Below, in pieces: positions 18,646 to 27,720 of a stretch of DNA of 64,000 nucleotides. Numbering within the stretch: position 1 is the stretch's first letter; every line of letters begins with the position of its first letter. The notes beneath the pieces are model-generated. The model searched no databases, was not told the origin of the DNA, and saw only the letters and a list, made by a program, of their open reading frames with translations. Origin of the DNA: CBDFHB01 sp965250115 (GTDB taxonomy: Bacteria; Acidobacteriota; Vicinamibacteria; Marinacidobacterales; SMYC01); contig CBDFNJ010000001.1 in the NCBI GenBank assembly GCA_965250115.1, positions 310,001 to 374,000 on the forward strand, written 5' to 3'. Made by a program: the position numbers and the translations under genes.

Positions 18646-18679
18646 AAACGGGAACTTATTTTGTCGCCGGCCCTTAGGG

Positions 18680-18710
18680 CCAACAAAAACCCGCGAAGAG
18701 GTCGCGGGTC
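18680..18710 (-). terminator. Rho-independent terminator (minus strand)
   Basis: Stem ACCCGCGA / TCGCGGGT (18689-18696 with 18702-18709, 5-nt loop); reading on the minus strand it is followed by TTTTTGTTGG. It is placed to end transcription of the truncated membrane-protein gene at 18832-19770. Confidence 0.65.
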
Positions 18711-18831
18711 TTGCCGCGTCAACTGGGCTGAGAGTCTCCAGAGATTCGTTCCCGCCGTCGAGACAGAACCCTTTTCGTGGCACACGTGTGCCACGGACCG
18801 ATCTCGCCTTGGCTCGAAGCGTCAAATGCTC

Positions 18832-19770
18832 TCACCGAGCACTCTCTCCGCCGTCCTGCTCGCGGATCGACGCCAGAGCCCACTCGCGTCGCTCCAAGTC
18901 GCGCTCAACTTCGTCATACTCGGCAAGCTGCATAATGACCGGGTGCAATCGCTCCCATTCGGCGCAGGAGTCCTCGAGCTCTTCGGTGATCGCGAACCAC
19001 CAAACGTCGTCGAGGCCGCCGCAGAGCGTCTCCGACGGCCGCGCCGCGGGTTTGTTCCGCGGCAGCGCGAACCCATCGAGGATCAATTCGACACCGCTCT
19101 CGGTTCGCGTTTCTGATTTCCATCGAAAGCTTTTGGGCAGGTCGTCTCGTCGGTCGAGAAGCCGCGTGAGGGCGGCGTCGTCACCCGCGAGACAGACACC
19201 CAGTTCGACCTGCCAGTATCCGCTAGAGCTGTAGTCGCGATCGACCCAGCTGCCATGGACGCTCACGCCGAGCCTCTGCGCCCACGCGAGCATGACGTTT
19301 CGGATCTGCTCTTCGTCGGTCGAGTCCGGCAGCCACTGCATGGCCGTGAGATGCCGACCTTCCAACCCGGTGGCGTCGCGTCGAAACTCCGGCAGGCGAA
19401 CGGCCGTGTCCATGGCACGTGAGACCTCCGCTTGAACTTGTGTCAGCGGTACCATTGCAGCTTCATGGAAGCTGGTAACGCTGACGGCAATCCAGGCGTT
19501 GGTCAATGCGAGGTTCAGCGTGATCACACCTAGTGTCGCCGAACGACGGTCCCGCCAGAGGGTGAAACTCATCCACACGACAGGAGCAACGCACATGATC
19601 ATAAGAAGCTGCGCCCGATTGACAGGCCCAACAAGCCAAGTCATTGCGACGAGCGCGAACAATGCACCTATCGCAAAGACGACGCTTTCTCGTTTCAGCG
19701 GGGAGTCGATACGGATCGACAGCAAGAATCCAGCCGACAGCACGGCGCACAAAACGGCTCCGGCGATGCC
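18832..19770 (-). CDS. Inner-membrane protein of unknown function, 5' end lost to IS3-A copy 3
   Basis: The frame is open from the IS boundary at 19770 and the first Met is at 19752; at least 306 residues. Three hydrophobic segments (about residues 1-15, 22-45, 47-60 and a weaker one near 75-90) are followed by a soluble domain of about 210 residues, with GYWQVELGVCLAGDDAALTRLLDRRDDLP and a ...LILDGFALPR strand. The layout (short membrane part, then alpha/beta domain) resembles PilO/GspM-type assembly proteins, but the resemblance is too weak for a name. It is probably N-terminally truncated and without its own promoter. A good terminator lies downstream. Confidence 0.55.
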   Translation of the reverse strand, partial: GIAGAVLCAVLSAGFLLSIRIDSPLKRESVVFAIGALFALVAMTWLVGPVNRAQLLMIMCVAPVVWMSFTLWRDRRSATLGVITLNLALTNAWIAVSVTSFHEAAMVPLTQVQAEVSRAMDTAVRLPEFRRDATGLEGRHLTAMQWLPDSTDEEQIRNVMLAWAQRLGVSVHGSWVDRDYSSSGYWQVELGVCLAGDDAALTRLLDRRDDLPKSFRWKSETRTESGVELILDGFALPRNKPAARPSETLCGGLDDVWWFAITEELEDSCAEWERLHPVIMQLAEYDEVERDLERREWALASIREQDGGESAR

Positions 19771-19810
19771 CGGAACGTGTCAACGACTTTGAGACACCCG
19801 CAGGCTGCAT

Positions 19811-21011
19811 TTAGTGAGCCTCGATCAGTGAAGGACGGGGCGTGAGCGCGGTGCGGTCGCGATTGGGTTCCGACGCGATCGCGTCCGGATAGCTTGAATC
19901 CGGGGGTAGCTCAGGTATGGGGCGCCCCGAGAAAGTGGCTCCTAGGGCCTCCTGTGGCGTCGTTTTCTCGGGCGGCGGGTTGATCCAGACCTGACGAGGC
20001 AAAACCGGAGGTTGAGGTGTTCCGTGCACGAAGCGCTCGGGGTGAGCCCGATGAGCTTCGAGAAGGACCTGGCGCCGGGCGGCGTTGAGCTCGTCGGCGC
20101 GACCGTAGTGAACGGCGGCCGGCGTCATGAGCCCCAGTCCCGAGTGCCGGTGCGCGTTGTTGTAGTAGTCGAAGAAACCGCCGCAGAACAGGCGGCCGTC
20201 TTCCAGACAGCCAAAGCGGCTTGGGAATTCAGGGCAATACTTCATCGTCTTGAACTGGGACTCGGAGTAGGGATTATCGTTCGAGACGTACGGCCGCGAG
20301 TGCGTCTTGGTTATGCCGAGGTCGGCCAGGAGCAAGGCGACGGACTTGCTTCGCATCGAGCTGCCGCGGTCTGCGTGGATGGTGAGCTGGTCGGCTTCGA
20401 TGTTCTGCTTGAGGCAGCTCTCGCTGATGAGACGACGGGCGAGCTCGGCGCTTTCTCGCCGAGCCAACATCCACCCGGTCACGTACCGGGAGAAGATGTC
20501 GAGAATCACGTAGAGGTAAAAGTAGGTCCACTTGACCGGGCCGCGCAGCTTCGTTATGTCCCACGACCAAACCTGGTTCGGCGCTTCCGCCACGAGCTCC
20601 GGCTTCTGATAGTTCGGATGCCGCAGCTGGTTCCGGCGCTCACGCACCTCTCCGTGCTCCGACAGAATCCGGTACATCGTGCGGATCGAACAGTGGTAGA
20701 TTCCCTCGTCCAGAAGCGTGGCCCACACCTGGGCCGGCGCCTTGTCGACGAACCGTTCGCAATGCAATGCACTGAGGACCCTCTCGCGCTCGGTCGTGTC
20801 GAGGGCTCGCTGCGGCCGAGGACGGCGCTTCGGCTTGGACGCCACCGGTCGGCGTCGACGATACAACGTGGAACGAGACACGCCCAGCGCCTCGCAAGCT
20901 TCCGCCGTTTGTCCAATCCGACCCGTCAGCTCCTCGGCCGCCACGATCAATCGTTCTCGTCGTCGTCGATCGGGTTCAGGGGGATCCCCAGGAGCTCGGA
21001 GGCTTTTTTTT
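19811..21011 (-). CDS. IS3-A OrfB transposase (copy 3)
   Basis: Intact DDE transposase from the A8 slippery run (T8 at 21004-21011) to the TAA at 19811-19813. The three catalytic contexts WSWDITKL, HADRGSS and SESQFK are present. It differs from copy 2 at a few residues (VASKPKRR, EELTGRIG, APGDPPEP). It is made as an OrfAB fusion with the gene at 20947-21417. Confidence 0.9.
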
Positions 21012-21417
21012 GGATCTCTAGCATCGTTTCCACCCGAGCCAGCCGGCGCTGGAGTCGGGCGTTCTCGCGCTCGAGCTCCTTGATCCGTGGAGCCTCTGCC
21101 TTCGCCTTCCGACCTCGCTTTCTCGACGTCAATCCCGCCTTGGCGATCTCGTCCCGTTGCCGACGCCAACTCGATAGATGCGACGAGTACAGTCCCTCGC
21201 GACGTAGAAGCGCCGCCACATCACCGTCACCCTTGCAGGCGTCCGCCTCGCGAACGATCCGCAGCTTGTATTCAGCGCTGAAACGTCGGCGCTTCGCTTT
21301 CTCACTCACTTCGGGATCGCGGACCCCCGCCGCAGCACCACGGTCGGCGAGATCTCCAGTCGCCCTACGGGCTCCTTCCGACCCCGCCGACGTCATTCTC
21401 TCAATCAACGTACTCAT
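20947..21417 (-). CDS. IS3-A OrfA (HTH protein), copy 3
   Basis: 156 residues, HTH plus leucine-zipper-like coiled coil, intact, with GGAGGAGGATC upstream of the ATG. It ends beyond the A8 run where the -1 shift into orfB would occur. Confidence 0.9.
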   Translation of the reverse strand: MSTLIERMTSAGSEGARRATGDLADRGAAAGVRDPEVSEKAKRRRFSAEYKLRIVREADACKGDGDVAALLRREGLYSSHLSSWRRQRDEIAKAGLTSRKRGRKAKAEAPRIKELERENARLQRRLARVETMLEIQKKASELLGIPLNPIDDDEND

Positions 21418-21487
21418 CTATGATCCTCCTCCGCCCTCGACACTAATTTCAAGGAGCGGATTGTCTCAAGGATGTTGGCACAGAGGG

Positions 21488-21925
21488 CCAGCTCAAGAGG
21501 CGAAAAAAACAGCTGTGTGCTCTTACTGTGGGCAACGGTGCCGGGGGCGCTATGACAAGCAAGTGTGCCGGGTCCGCGACCTGTCGTTGGCAGGCTGGCG
21601 GATCTATCTGGAATACGAGCGTTGGCGCGTCAACTGTCCTGGGTGCGGCGGTTTGCATGTAGAACACCTGGACTGGCTGGCGAACAACTCGCGCTACACC
21701 TAGCGTTTTGCGACGCATGTGGGCAAGCTGTGCCGGACAAGGCGGTGGCCGAGATGGAACGTCTGCGCCTCCTAGTTGAAGGGGTCAACAACAAAATCCG
21801 TGTGCTGCAACGACGCGCCTACGGCTATCGCGACGAGGAATATCTCGAGCTGAAGATCGTGGCGGCATTCCTTCCGCCATTACCCAGAAATGCCGTCTTC
21901 AACCCACACGAATCCGCGTAGACCC
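21488..21925 (+). mobile_element. ISL3 deletion derivative, left part missing
   Basis: Carries the same internal deletion junction (cgtctgc/gcctcctag near 21773) as the 661-bp element at 12315-12975, and the right inverted end ...CGCGTAGACCC at 21925. The left 170 bp are replaced by IS3-A copy 3. The residual reading frames (CSYCGQRC segment, then stop; terminal 50 residues of the transposase) are not functional. Confidence 0.88.
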
Positions 21926-21942
21926 AGATATCCTAGGAATTC

Positions 21943-22302
21943 ATGGCTAAGTTGATTCAGGAAAAGTGCGTCGCCTGCCGACGCGACGCGCCAAAGCTCA
22001 GCGACTCAGAGATCGCGCACCTGAAGCCCGAAACCCCGGAGTGGCAGGTCCTGACTGAGGAGGACATCCCGCGCCTCAACCGCGTCTTCAACTTCAAGAA
22101 CTTTGCCGAAGCGCTGGCATTTACGCAGAAGATCGGCGAGTTGGCTGAAAGCGAGGGCCACCATCCAGCGATCCTCACCGAGTGGGGTCGCGTCACGGTC
22201 TCGTGGTGGACCCACAAGATACGAGGCCTACACCGCAACGATTTCGTCATGGCCGCCAAGACCGACGCCTTTTTTGCGCCTGTCCCCACCGAAGGGCAAT
22301 GA
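21943..22302 (+). CDS. phhB: Pterin-4a-carbinolamine dehydratase
   Basis: 119 residues. PCD/DCoH family: the block EGHHPAILTEWGRVTVSWW, with the two active-site His, and the closing helix LHRNDFVMAAKTD are both typical. The enzyme recycles 4a-hydroxytetrahydrobiopterin formed by aromatic amino acid hydroxylases. The N-terminal CVACRRDAP extension is common in bacterial members. The start codon lies only 17 nt from the ISL3 end; AGGA at 21935-21938 can serve as ribosome-binding site, but any native promoter has been displaced, so expression would need an outward IS promoter. Confidence 0.9.
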   Translation: MAKLIQEKCVACRRDAPKLSDSEIAHLKPETPEWQVLTEEDIPRLNRVFNFKNFAEALAFTQKIGELAESEGHHPAILTEWGRVTVSWWTHKIRGLHRNDFVMAAKTDAFFAPVPTEGQ

Positions 22303-22707
22303 TCGAGAACCGTAGATTAGATATTGGAATCGGTCTAGAAGTCGCCCTCTACGCCTGAGCCTTTCGAGTCACGCTTGGCCTGCATGCCGCTCAGAGCGGT
22401 ATCATGCTTTCGATAGCAGCGCCCGTTGGCGGACTCATAGGCGCGATTTGCGGCGAAATCCTTCCCGCCCACCTGCGGCCTGTTGACATGAACCTCTGGC
22501 ATGACGTAAAAAGCGGGAAGCAAGAGGGTGCGACGTGTTGTGAAGCCGCTCACGCCTGTTCTTGCCGGAGCTTGGCTTGAGTCATGTCCCGGTGCGAATG
22601 CGCCTTTTGCAGATACAGATGAAAAAGGGGGAGGGTATGCTCCCTTCGTTACGTGATTGTTTCCAGTTCATGGACAGCTTCTGTCTGCTTTCCGAAAGGA
22701 GCATCAA
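22303..22707. other. Intergenic region, no confident gene
   Basis: A 72-codon minus-strand frame (22335-22553, containing RPQVGGKDFAANRAYESANG) looks compositionally protein-like but has no recognised family and no clear ribosome-binding site; I leave it as a possible small gene. No RNA gene is recognised. Confidence 0.3.
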
Positions 22708-23853
22708 ATGACTAAGCTCAGGGAATGGATGGCGGCGGCGACCCTGGTGTGCCTCTGGGCCTGCGGTAGTCCGGAGCAAGCGACCGTGGACCTATTCTTC
22801 CGTGCCGCCCTGACCGATGACAACCAAACGCTTGCTTCCATGTCGGCCGTCAGCCCTCCCGTGCAGGCGGTGTCGTGGCAGGTGGTCGAGATCAGCTCCC
22901 GATCAACAGAGCCTTTCGCGTTGCCGGGGCTCATGGATCAGTTTGAGGCCGCCGAGAAGGATCGAGAAGCTACGTTGGAGGAAGGAAGAGAGTATCTCAC
23001 CGAACAGGCGGATGCTCTCGACCGGATCATCCCTAAGCTGCAAGAGGATTCAGAGTACAAGTTCCGTGGAGCGCTTGGTGAGATTCAAGAGGAGTGGATG
23101 ACGCTGCTCGATGAGCGCAAAGAGAAGGAACGCGCTTTTCAAGAGCTCAAACGGGCCGTAGAAACAGAAACCAGGCTCGCCGCGAAGTCAATGATGGGCG
23201 GGGCGAACGTCAAGGAGCTTGCCGGAGACGTCTCGGTGACGCAAATGCTGCTCAACCTCAAACCCCGGGATGGCGACGAGCTGCCCTTTCGCATTACGCT
23301 TCAAAAGTACGACCTTTCTCGGTCGGGGAGCGATCGCACCGAGCCCGCGCGTTGGGTCGTCGTCGACATCGAGGGGACGACTCCTGAGGCTAGGGCCGCG
23401 GCAGACGCGCCCACCGAGGAGAGAGCGCCAGCCACCACGGTCGCCGCCGTCGCCGCACCCCCAGAGGCCAGCGCGGGCGAAAGCGAGCAGCCCGCCCGGA
23501 GCACGCCGGCAGCACCGGCTCGGGAGTTCCGCGGCCTCGGGAGAGTTCAAATTCTCGCACCCGCGACAAAGATCGAAGGCGACGAGGTGGTCAGCAGGCT
23601 CCGGGTGCGCAACGCGTCGAAGGGCTGGCTAACTCGGTTTACGGTAACGGAGTACTGGTACGACGAGCAGGGCACCGCGACGAGAGGCGGTTCGTTGACG
23701 CACCAAGAACCGTTCATGCCGGGCGCTGTCGTAGAGATAGAGTTGCGGACCGGCAAGAACCCGAAGTTCTACCAGAACCAGTTCGAGTTCGAGCACGCGA
23801 ACGGCGAAGTCACCGTCACGGTCGTCTCGAGTTTGCCGGAGCCCAGCGAGTAA
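22708..23853 (+). CDS. Lipoprotein of unknown function with Ala/Pro/Glu-rich linker
   Basis: 381 residues. The start at ATG 22708 is favoured by AAAGGA 8 nt upstream and gives a lipoprotein signal (MTKLREWMAAATL ... LWAC). Residues about 20-60 resemble a Cys-anchored small alpha/beta module (ATVDLFFRAALTDD). Residues 75-190 are strongly helical and charged, probably a coiled coil (EEWMTLLDERKEKERAFQEL). A low-complexity linker rich in A, P, E and T spans about 230-285. The last 95 residues form a beta-rich domain (VQILAPATKIEGDEVVSRLRVRN, like a FxLYD/DUF2393-type accessory fold). Location: lipid-anchored in the periplasm or outer membrane. Function unknown. Confidence 0.75.
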   Translation: MTKLREWMAAATLVCLWACGSPEQATVDLFFRAALTDDNQTLASMSAVSPPVQAVSWQVVEISSRSTEPFALPGLMDQFEAAEKDREATLEEGREYLTEQADALDRIIPKLQEDSEYKFRGALGEIQEEWMTLLDERKEKERAFQELKRAVETETRLAAKSMMGGANVKELAGDVSVTQMLLNLKPRDGDELPFRITLQKYDLSRSGSDRTEPARWVVVDIEGTTPEARAAADAPTEERAPATTVAAVAAPPEASAGESEQPARSTPAAPAREFRGLGRVQILAPATKIEGDEVVSRLRVRNASKGWLTRFTVTEYWYDEQGTATRGGSLTHQEPFMPGAVVEIELRTGKNPKFYQNQFEFEHANGEVTVTVVSSLPEPSE

Positions 23854-23877
23854 CGGGGCGGAACTCCACGGGCCTTG

Positions 23878-24036
23878 TCCTCGCGCTGCTCGTTTCATCG
23901 GCTTGGTCCACGGCGCAGACCGCCCACCCACAAGAGCTGACGAAACAGGAGGACGCCGACGAACAAGAGGAGGAGACGAAGCCGCGGCGTTTCTATTGGG
24001 ACGGCAGGCTTTGGTTTTCGACTCAAGCGCGAGTCC
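23878..24036 (+). pseudogene. Truncated 5' part of an exported protein gene
   Basis: A plus-strand frame directly after the lipoprotein gene reads TGLVLALLVSSAWSTAQTA, a signal-peptide-like stretch, followed by an acidic segment (EDADEQEEETKPRR) and FYWDGRLWFSTQAR. It breaks off near 24036, where base composition changes and the oppositely oriented gene begins. No ATG/GTG start is evident, so the identification rests on the signal-like segment. Confidence 0.35.
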
Positions 24037-25165
24037 CGCGATGGCGCGGACCGAGATGTTTTTCTTCCAGTTTACGGTAAAGCGCGATCAGCTCTCGCGC
24101 CCTCTCCTCACTCTCAGCCGGTTTGAACTGCTTGCAGTCAAAACCGAGCATCTCTTTCATGATACGCACCGAATAATCTGCGAAAACTACTGTGCCATCC
24201 TCTTCAATTTTTTCTACCCCATCGTAACGCTGGGCGGCCTCGTTGATGCGGATAGCTTCCTCCAAACTTAGCTCTTCGGGTAGCACAACCTCTGCTCCTT
24301 TGGCACTGAGGCAAACCGGATAACCGCCAGGGAGACCATTAGGACTCGGCGAATGGGTCATGATCCCCATGTCGAAGACCAGGGCCATCAGGTTCTTGAT
24401 GGTGGAAGAGGCTGAGACTTTGGTGAATTCGATACCGGGCGGATATAGCTTGACCGCGTCATACATCAGCCGGTCAGTGTCAAGCTTTTTGGTTATGTCT
24501 TTGTCTCTAAGCATAACCTTCATGTAGTACGGAGCACCCTTCTGGTAATCCGCCTCACGAGGATATACCCAGTGCTGGTGGTGTGCCACGAGGAAGATAG
24601 TAACGTTGGATCGAGGGACTTTTAGTTCATTCGCCACCAGAGTTTTGACCGCTGGTGCAATGAGGTCTACGTTGCCTATTCCTATGGTGGGAGGCATACC
24701 TAGTTTCCCCAAGACTGGATTAGTCAAGCAAGAAAGCGAAGTATTAATGTAATGTGTCTTCACTCCCGATCGCTTTATGGCCTGAGCCATCTTATAGGCT
24801 AAAGTAAGCTGCACAGGCAGCCAGGCTCCGAGCGTAGCGGAACTAAGTTTTCTATATATCTCAGGAGGAAGTCTCCGAATGAGGTGCCACGTGTGCATCA
24901 CTGCGCAGTTAATGACCACGCTGGGCCTGAGCTCACTTATCAACTGCGCTGTTTGTTCGATGTTGTTGAGATCCACATGTCTGAAGCTAAATTGGGGATC
25001 GAGGCCGTGATGAGCGGCTCCTATCACTGCATTATTTATCTGAGGCACTGCCCTCTCTTCATCAATGTCCCCAAGAATCAAGTCTATGGGCCTGGGATCT
25101 CTCGCCAGAAACTCCATAATGTGACTGCCCACATCTCCTACACCGACCATCAAAACTCGTTCCAT
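24023..25165 (-). CDS. Saccharopine-dehydrogenase-like NAD(P)-binding protein
   Basis: About 380 residues. The N-terminal Rossmann fold shows VLMVGVGDVGSH; the acidic residue after the second strand is in GDIDEE; then SVVINCAVMH. The catalytic domain is of the saccharopine dehydrogenase/homospermidine-synthase-like type. The start at ATG 25163-25165 overlaps the stop of the preceding enolase-superfamily gene (TAATG), indicating a two-gene operon. The last residues (HLGPRHRGTRA) lie at a composition breakpoint near 24040 and may be foreign, so the natural C-terminus could have been longer. Likely an NAD(P)-dependent oxidoreductase in the pathway served by the dehydratase-like partner; substrate unknown. 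Confidence 0.75.
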   Translation of the reverse strand: MERVLMVGVGDVGSHIMEFLARDPRPIDLILGDIDEERAVPQINNAVIGAAHHGLDPQFSFRHVDLNNIEQTAQLISELRPSVVINCAVMHTWHLIRRLPPEIYRKLSSATLGAWLPVQLTLAYKMAQAIKRSGVKTHYINTSLSCLTNPVLGKLGMPPTIGIGNVDLIAPAVKTLVANELKVPRSNVTIFLVAHHQHWVYPREADYQKGAPYYMKVMLRDKDITKKLDTDRLMYDAVKLYPPGIEFTKVSASSTIKNLMALVFDMGIMTHSPSPNGLPGGYPVCLSAKGAEVVLPEELSLEEAIRINEAAQRYDGVEKIEEDGTVVFADYSVRIMKEMLGFDCKQFKPAESEERARELIALYRKLEEKHLGPRHRGTRA

Positions 25166-25744
25166 TACCACCTCGGTGAAAGTTGGTGCCAATCAGGCTG
25201 CCTTGGGTCTTCCCAACTCAAAAATGGCCCCTCCCTTTTGTAGGCCTCAGCATAGATCTGGAGCTTCTCTGGGTCGATCTCTATACCCAGACCAGGCCCA
25301 GAAGGTGCTTCCATTTGTCCATCTTCGAAGATAAACCGTTTTTTGGGAATATCATCTTCCAAGTGCTCATACGTGGAGTCTATTGCGTATGGTTGAGAAG
25401 CCCATGTTGCAACTGTATGGAGCATCGCCGAAAGCGAAACACCAGTTTCAAATCCGCTGTGCATACTCTGCCCTAAATTAAAGACTTCGCAAACTTTGCT
25501 CAACTGAACGGCAGCTCGAATCCCACCAAATCTATGTGGATCTGAATGCACGATGTCCACAGCTCTCAGGCGAATGACAGCAGGTAAGTCTTTGAAAGTC
25601 CTTACAATCATATTTGTGCAAGTAGGGATATTGACCTTTTGGGTTACCTTTCTCATTCCTTCTATTCCGCAGCAAGGGTCTTCGTAATATTCGATGTCAT
25701 ACTTTTCCAATTTTCTTCCAATTCTGATTGAAGTTTCTGGCGAC

Positions 25745-27107
25745 GGATCCGTCCCGCTTCCCGTGGAAATAAGAATGGCGTAACCTCCGGTTAAGAAAAA
25801 CCACGCCTGTAAAGGCGAGGAGGAGGATTACGCCATGAAGAAGCCTACCACCATATCGAAGGAGTCTGTAAGCGAGTACCGGGAGTTCGTCCAACTTCGG
25901 CTGCGTAAGCGGGTACTGGAGGCAATCGAGGTAGTGCTCGAGGAAGAAGTCGACCAAGCGCTGGGGTGTGGTAGCTACGAGCGTGCGGAAGACCGCCGTG
26001 GATATCGCAACGGAGCCGAAACCCGTCGCGTGACGACGTCGGTGGGAACTCGCGAGCTCCGGGTGCCACGAGCCCGCGTGCGAGACGAGGAAACGGGAGA
26101 AACGACAGAGTTCAGGAGCGAGCTGTTGCCCCGGTTACGCGCGCCGGACTCGTGAGGTCGACGAGGCGATCTTGGGGACCTACTTGTCGGGCGCGAATAG
26201 CCGCCGGATCCGCAAAGCGCTGAAACCACTGCTCGGTGAGGAGCACCTATCGAAGAGCGCGGTGTCTCGCGTGGTTAGCCGGCTGAAGGAGCGCTTCGAG
26301 GAATGGCAGAACCGTGCTCTCAGCGAGGAGGTCTACGCGATCGTTTACCTGGACGGCTTCCACCTGAAAGTGCGGATGGCGAAACGTGTGATCAGCGTAC
26401 CCGTACTGGTCGCGCTCGGGGTCGCGCCAGACGGGCAGAAACGTCTGTTGTCATTGCGTCTGGCGGTGAGCGAAGCCTCGACGCATTGGGGCTCCGTGCT
26501 GGAGGGACTCCAGGCTCGAGGACTCCGGGCTCCCAAGCTAGTGATCAGCGACGGCCACAAGGGGCTGACGAAAGCGCTGGAGAAGTGGCCGGGGTGCCGG
26601 TTGCAGCGATGTACCGAGCACAAGCGCGCCAACTTGCTCCAACATTGCCCGGCGCACGCACGCCGTGAGCTCCGGCGTGACTACAACCGGATCGTCTACG
26701 CCAAGAACGGGATCGATGCTCGCAAAGCCTATGACGAGCTCGTCGCCAAGTGGACGCCTCTCGCGCCGGCCGTCGTCCGAAGCCTAGAGGAGGCCGGTAA
26801 TCAGCTGCTGACCTTCTATGAATTCCCTCGTGCCATGTGGAAATCGATTCGAACGACCAGTGCTCTGGAGAATCTCAACCGCGAGTTTCGACGCCGGACG
26901 AAAACCCAAACGTCGTTCTCCAGCGAGGAGTCCGCGGTCGCTTTGCTGTTTGGGCTTATCGCCTCTGGCCAGATTCAACTACGACGCATCGACGGCTACC
27001 AACGTCTGAGCGAGGTTCTCGAACACGCGGAGGTTGCCGCCTGATCTGATACCCTGATGACGGAGTGGAGGGCGCCGTTCTTTTTCCACGGACCTCGGGA
27101 CACATCC
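25745..27107 (+). mobile_element. IS256-B copy 2 (1363 bp)
   Basis: Ends read inward as GGATCCGTCCCGCTTCCCGT and GGATGTGTCCCGAGGTCCGT, an imperfect inverted repeat of about 36 bp. The 8-bp duplication is ctggcgac (25737-25744, 27108-27115). It sits in the enolase-superfamily gene. The transposase is frameshifted. Confidence 0.95.
25835..27044 (+). pseudogene. IS256-B transposase, single-base frameshift
   Basis: Starts MKKPTTISKES with GGAGGAGG upstream. At about 26136 one extra T (ccggttacgcg against ccggtacgcg in copy 1) shifts the frame; it resumes and runs to the TGA at 27042-27044. Restored length is about 402 residues. DDE contexts are VYLDGFHLK, VISDGHKG and LENLNREF. Copy 1 is inactivated by different mutations, so neither copy in the window is autonomous. 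Confidence 0.88.
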
Positions 27108-27720
27108 CTGGCGACCATACTCCATTGGGGTCTAATCGGATCTTCGCATCAGGAAATTCTTGCCTAAGCAACCTAATTGTCTCAACATCAACATCCGGAT
27201 TGAAAACCCCCGCCTTCAACTTCAGAGTCCGAAACCCATGCTTCGAAACAAGATCTGTTGCTTCCTCGACCAACTCTTCAGGGTTGGATTCTCCTCCTTG
27301 TCCGTTCTTTCCATACCTAAAGAAGAGGTATGCAGAGAAATCAACCCTATCTCTCATCTTGCCGCCGACAAGATCATAGACTGGTCTACCGATTACTTTG
27401 CCTTGAATATCAAGCATGGCAAACTCGAATGCAGCAAAGATTTCCTCTTGTCCTATTAGTTCATTGGAATAGATAGGCGCCGCAATCTTCCACCGAAGCT
27501 TCTCTATCTGAAAAGGATCATGGCCCAAGATCCTTTTCTTCATGAAGTCGATGGTACTTGCTTTATCACCTTCCACTTCTCCGACTCCTACATATCCATC
27601 GTCTGTCTTCACCTGTAATATGGTCCTCATCTTGCGTCCAGGCATCACCCCATGTCCCATCCGACAAAGTGCGGTGAGGGGGATCGATATGGGAATCGCA
27701 CTCACTTCGGAGATTTTCAT

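Larger units (their letters stand above)
16749..18673 (+). mobile_element. ISAzo13-like element copy 1 (1925 bp)
   Basis: Ends are GGGCCGCCGACAAAATAA at the left and, read inward from the right, GGGCCGGCGACAAAATAA, an inverted repeat of 18 bp with one mismatch. TTA flanks both ends (16746-16748, 18674-18676). The content is two consecutive transposase frames. A second, left-truncated copy is at 36500-39638. Confidence 0.85.
19771..21487 (-). mobile_element. IS3-A copy 3 (1717 bp), flanks do not match
   Basis: Complete ends (CGGAACGTGTCAAC ... TTGGCACAGAGGG) and the same length as the other copies, but the flanking triplets differ: gcc at 19768-19770 and CCA at 21488-21490. The right flank continues as internal ISL3 sequence (ccagctcaagagg), whose normal left neighbour (gcgtcat) is missing. 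The copy therefore marks a recombination junction rather than a simple insertion. orfA and orfB are both intact. Confidence 0.92.
25165..27720 (-). pseudogene. Enolase-superfamily (glucarate-dehydratase-like) enzyme, split by IS256-B
   Basis: Pieces 27720-27108 and 25736-25165 join, with one copy of ctggcgac, to 1185 nt (394 residues) in frame; the junction reads GVWSPETSIRIG. The N-terminal capping domain starts MKISEVSAIP. The barrel has KxK-like TLKLKAG, metal ligands in RLDPNG and YYEDP, and a C-terminal SMHSGFETG His candidate, the arrangement of the glucarate dehydratase/muconate-lactonizing relatives. Such enzymes abstract a proton alpha to a carboxylate. The stop overlaps the next gene's start (TAATG). 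Both halves are otherwise undamaged, so inactivation is recent. Exact substrate cannot be read from sequence. Confidence 0.88.

Noticed and set aside
20012..21703. Very long plus-strand frames over IS3-A copies (504-563 codons at 7884, 10198, 20012)
   Set aside because: They are exact antisense of IS3-A orfA/orfB, contain no recognised domain and recur only because the IS recurs.
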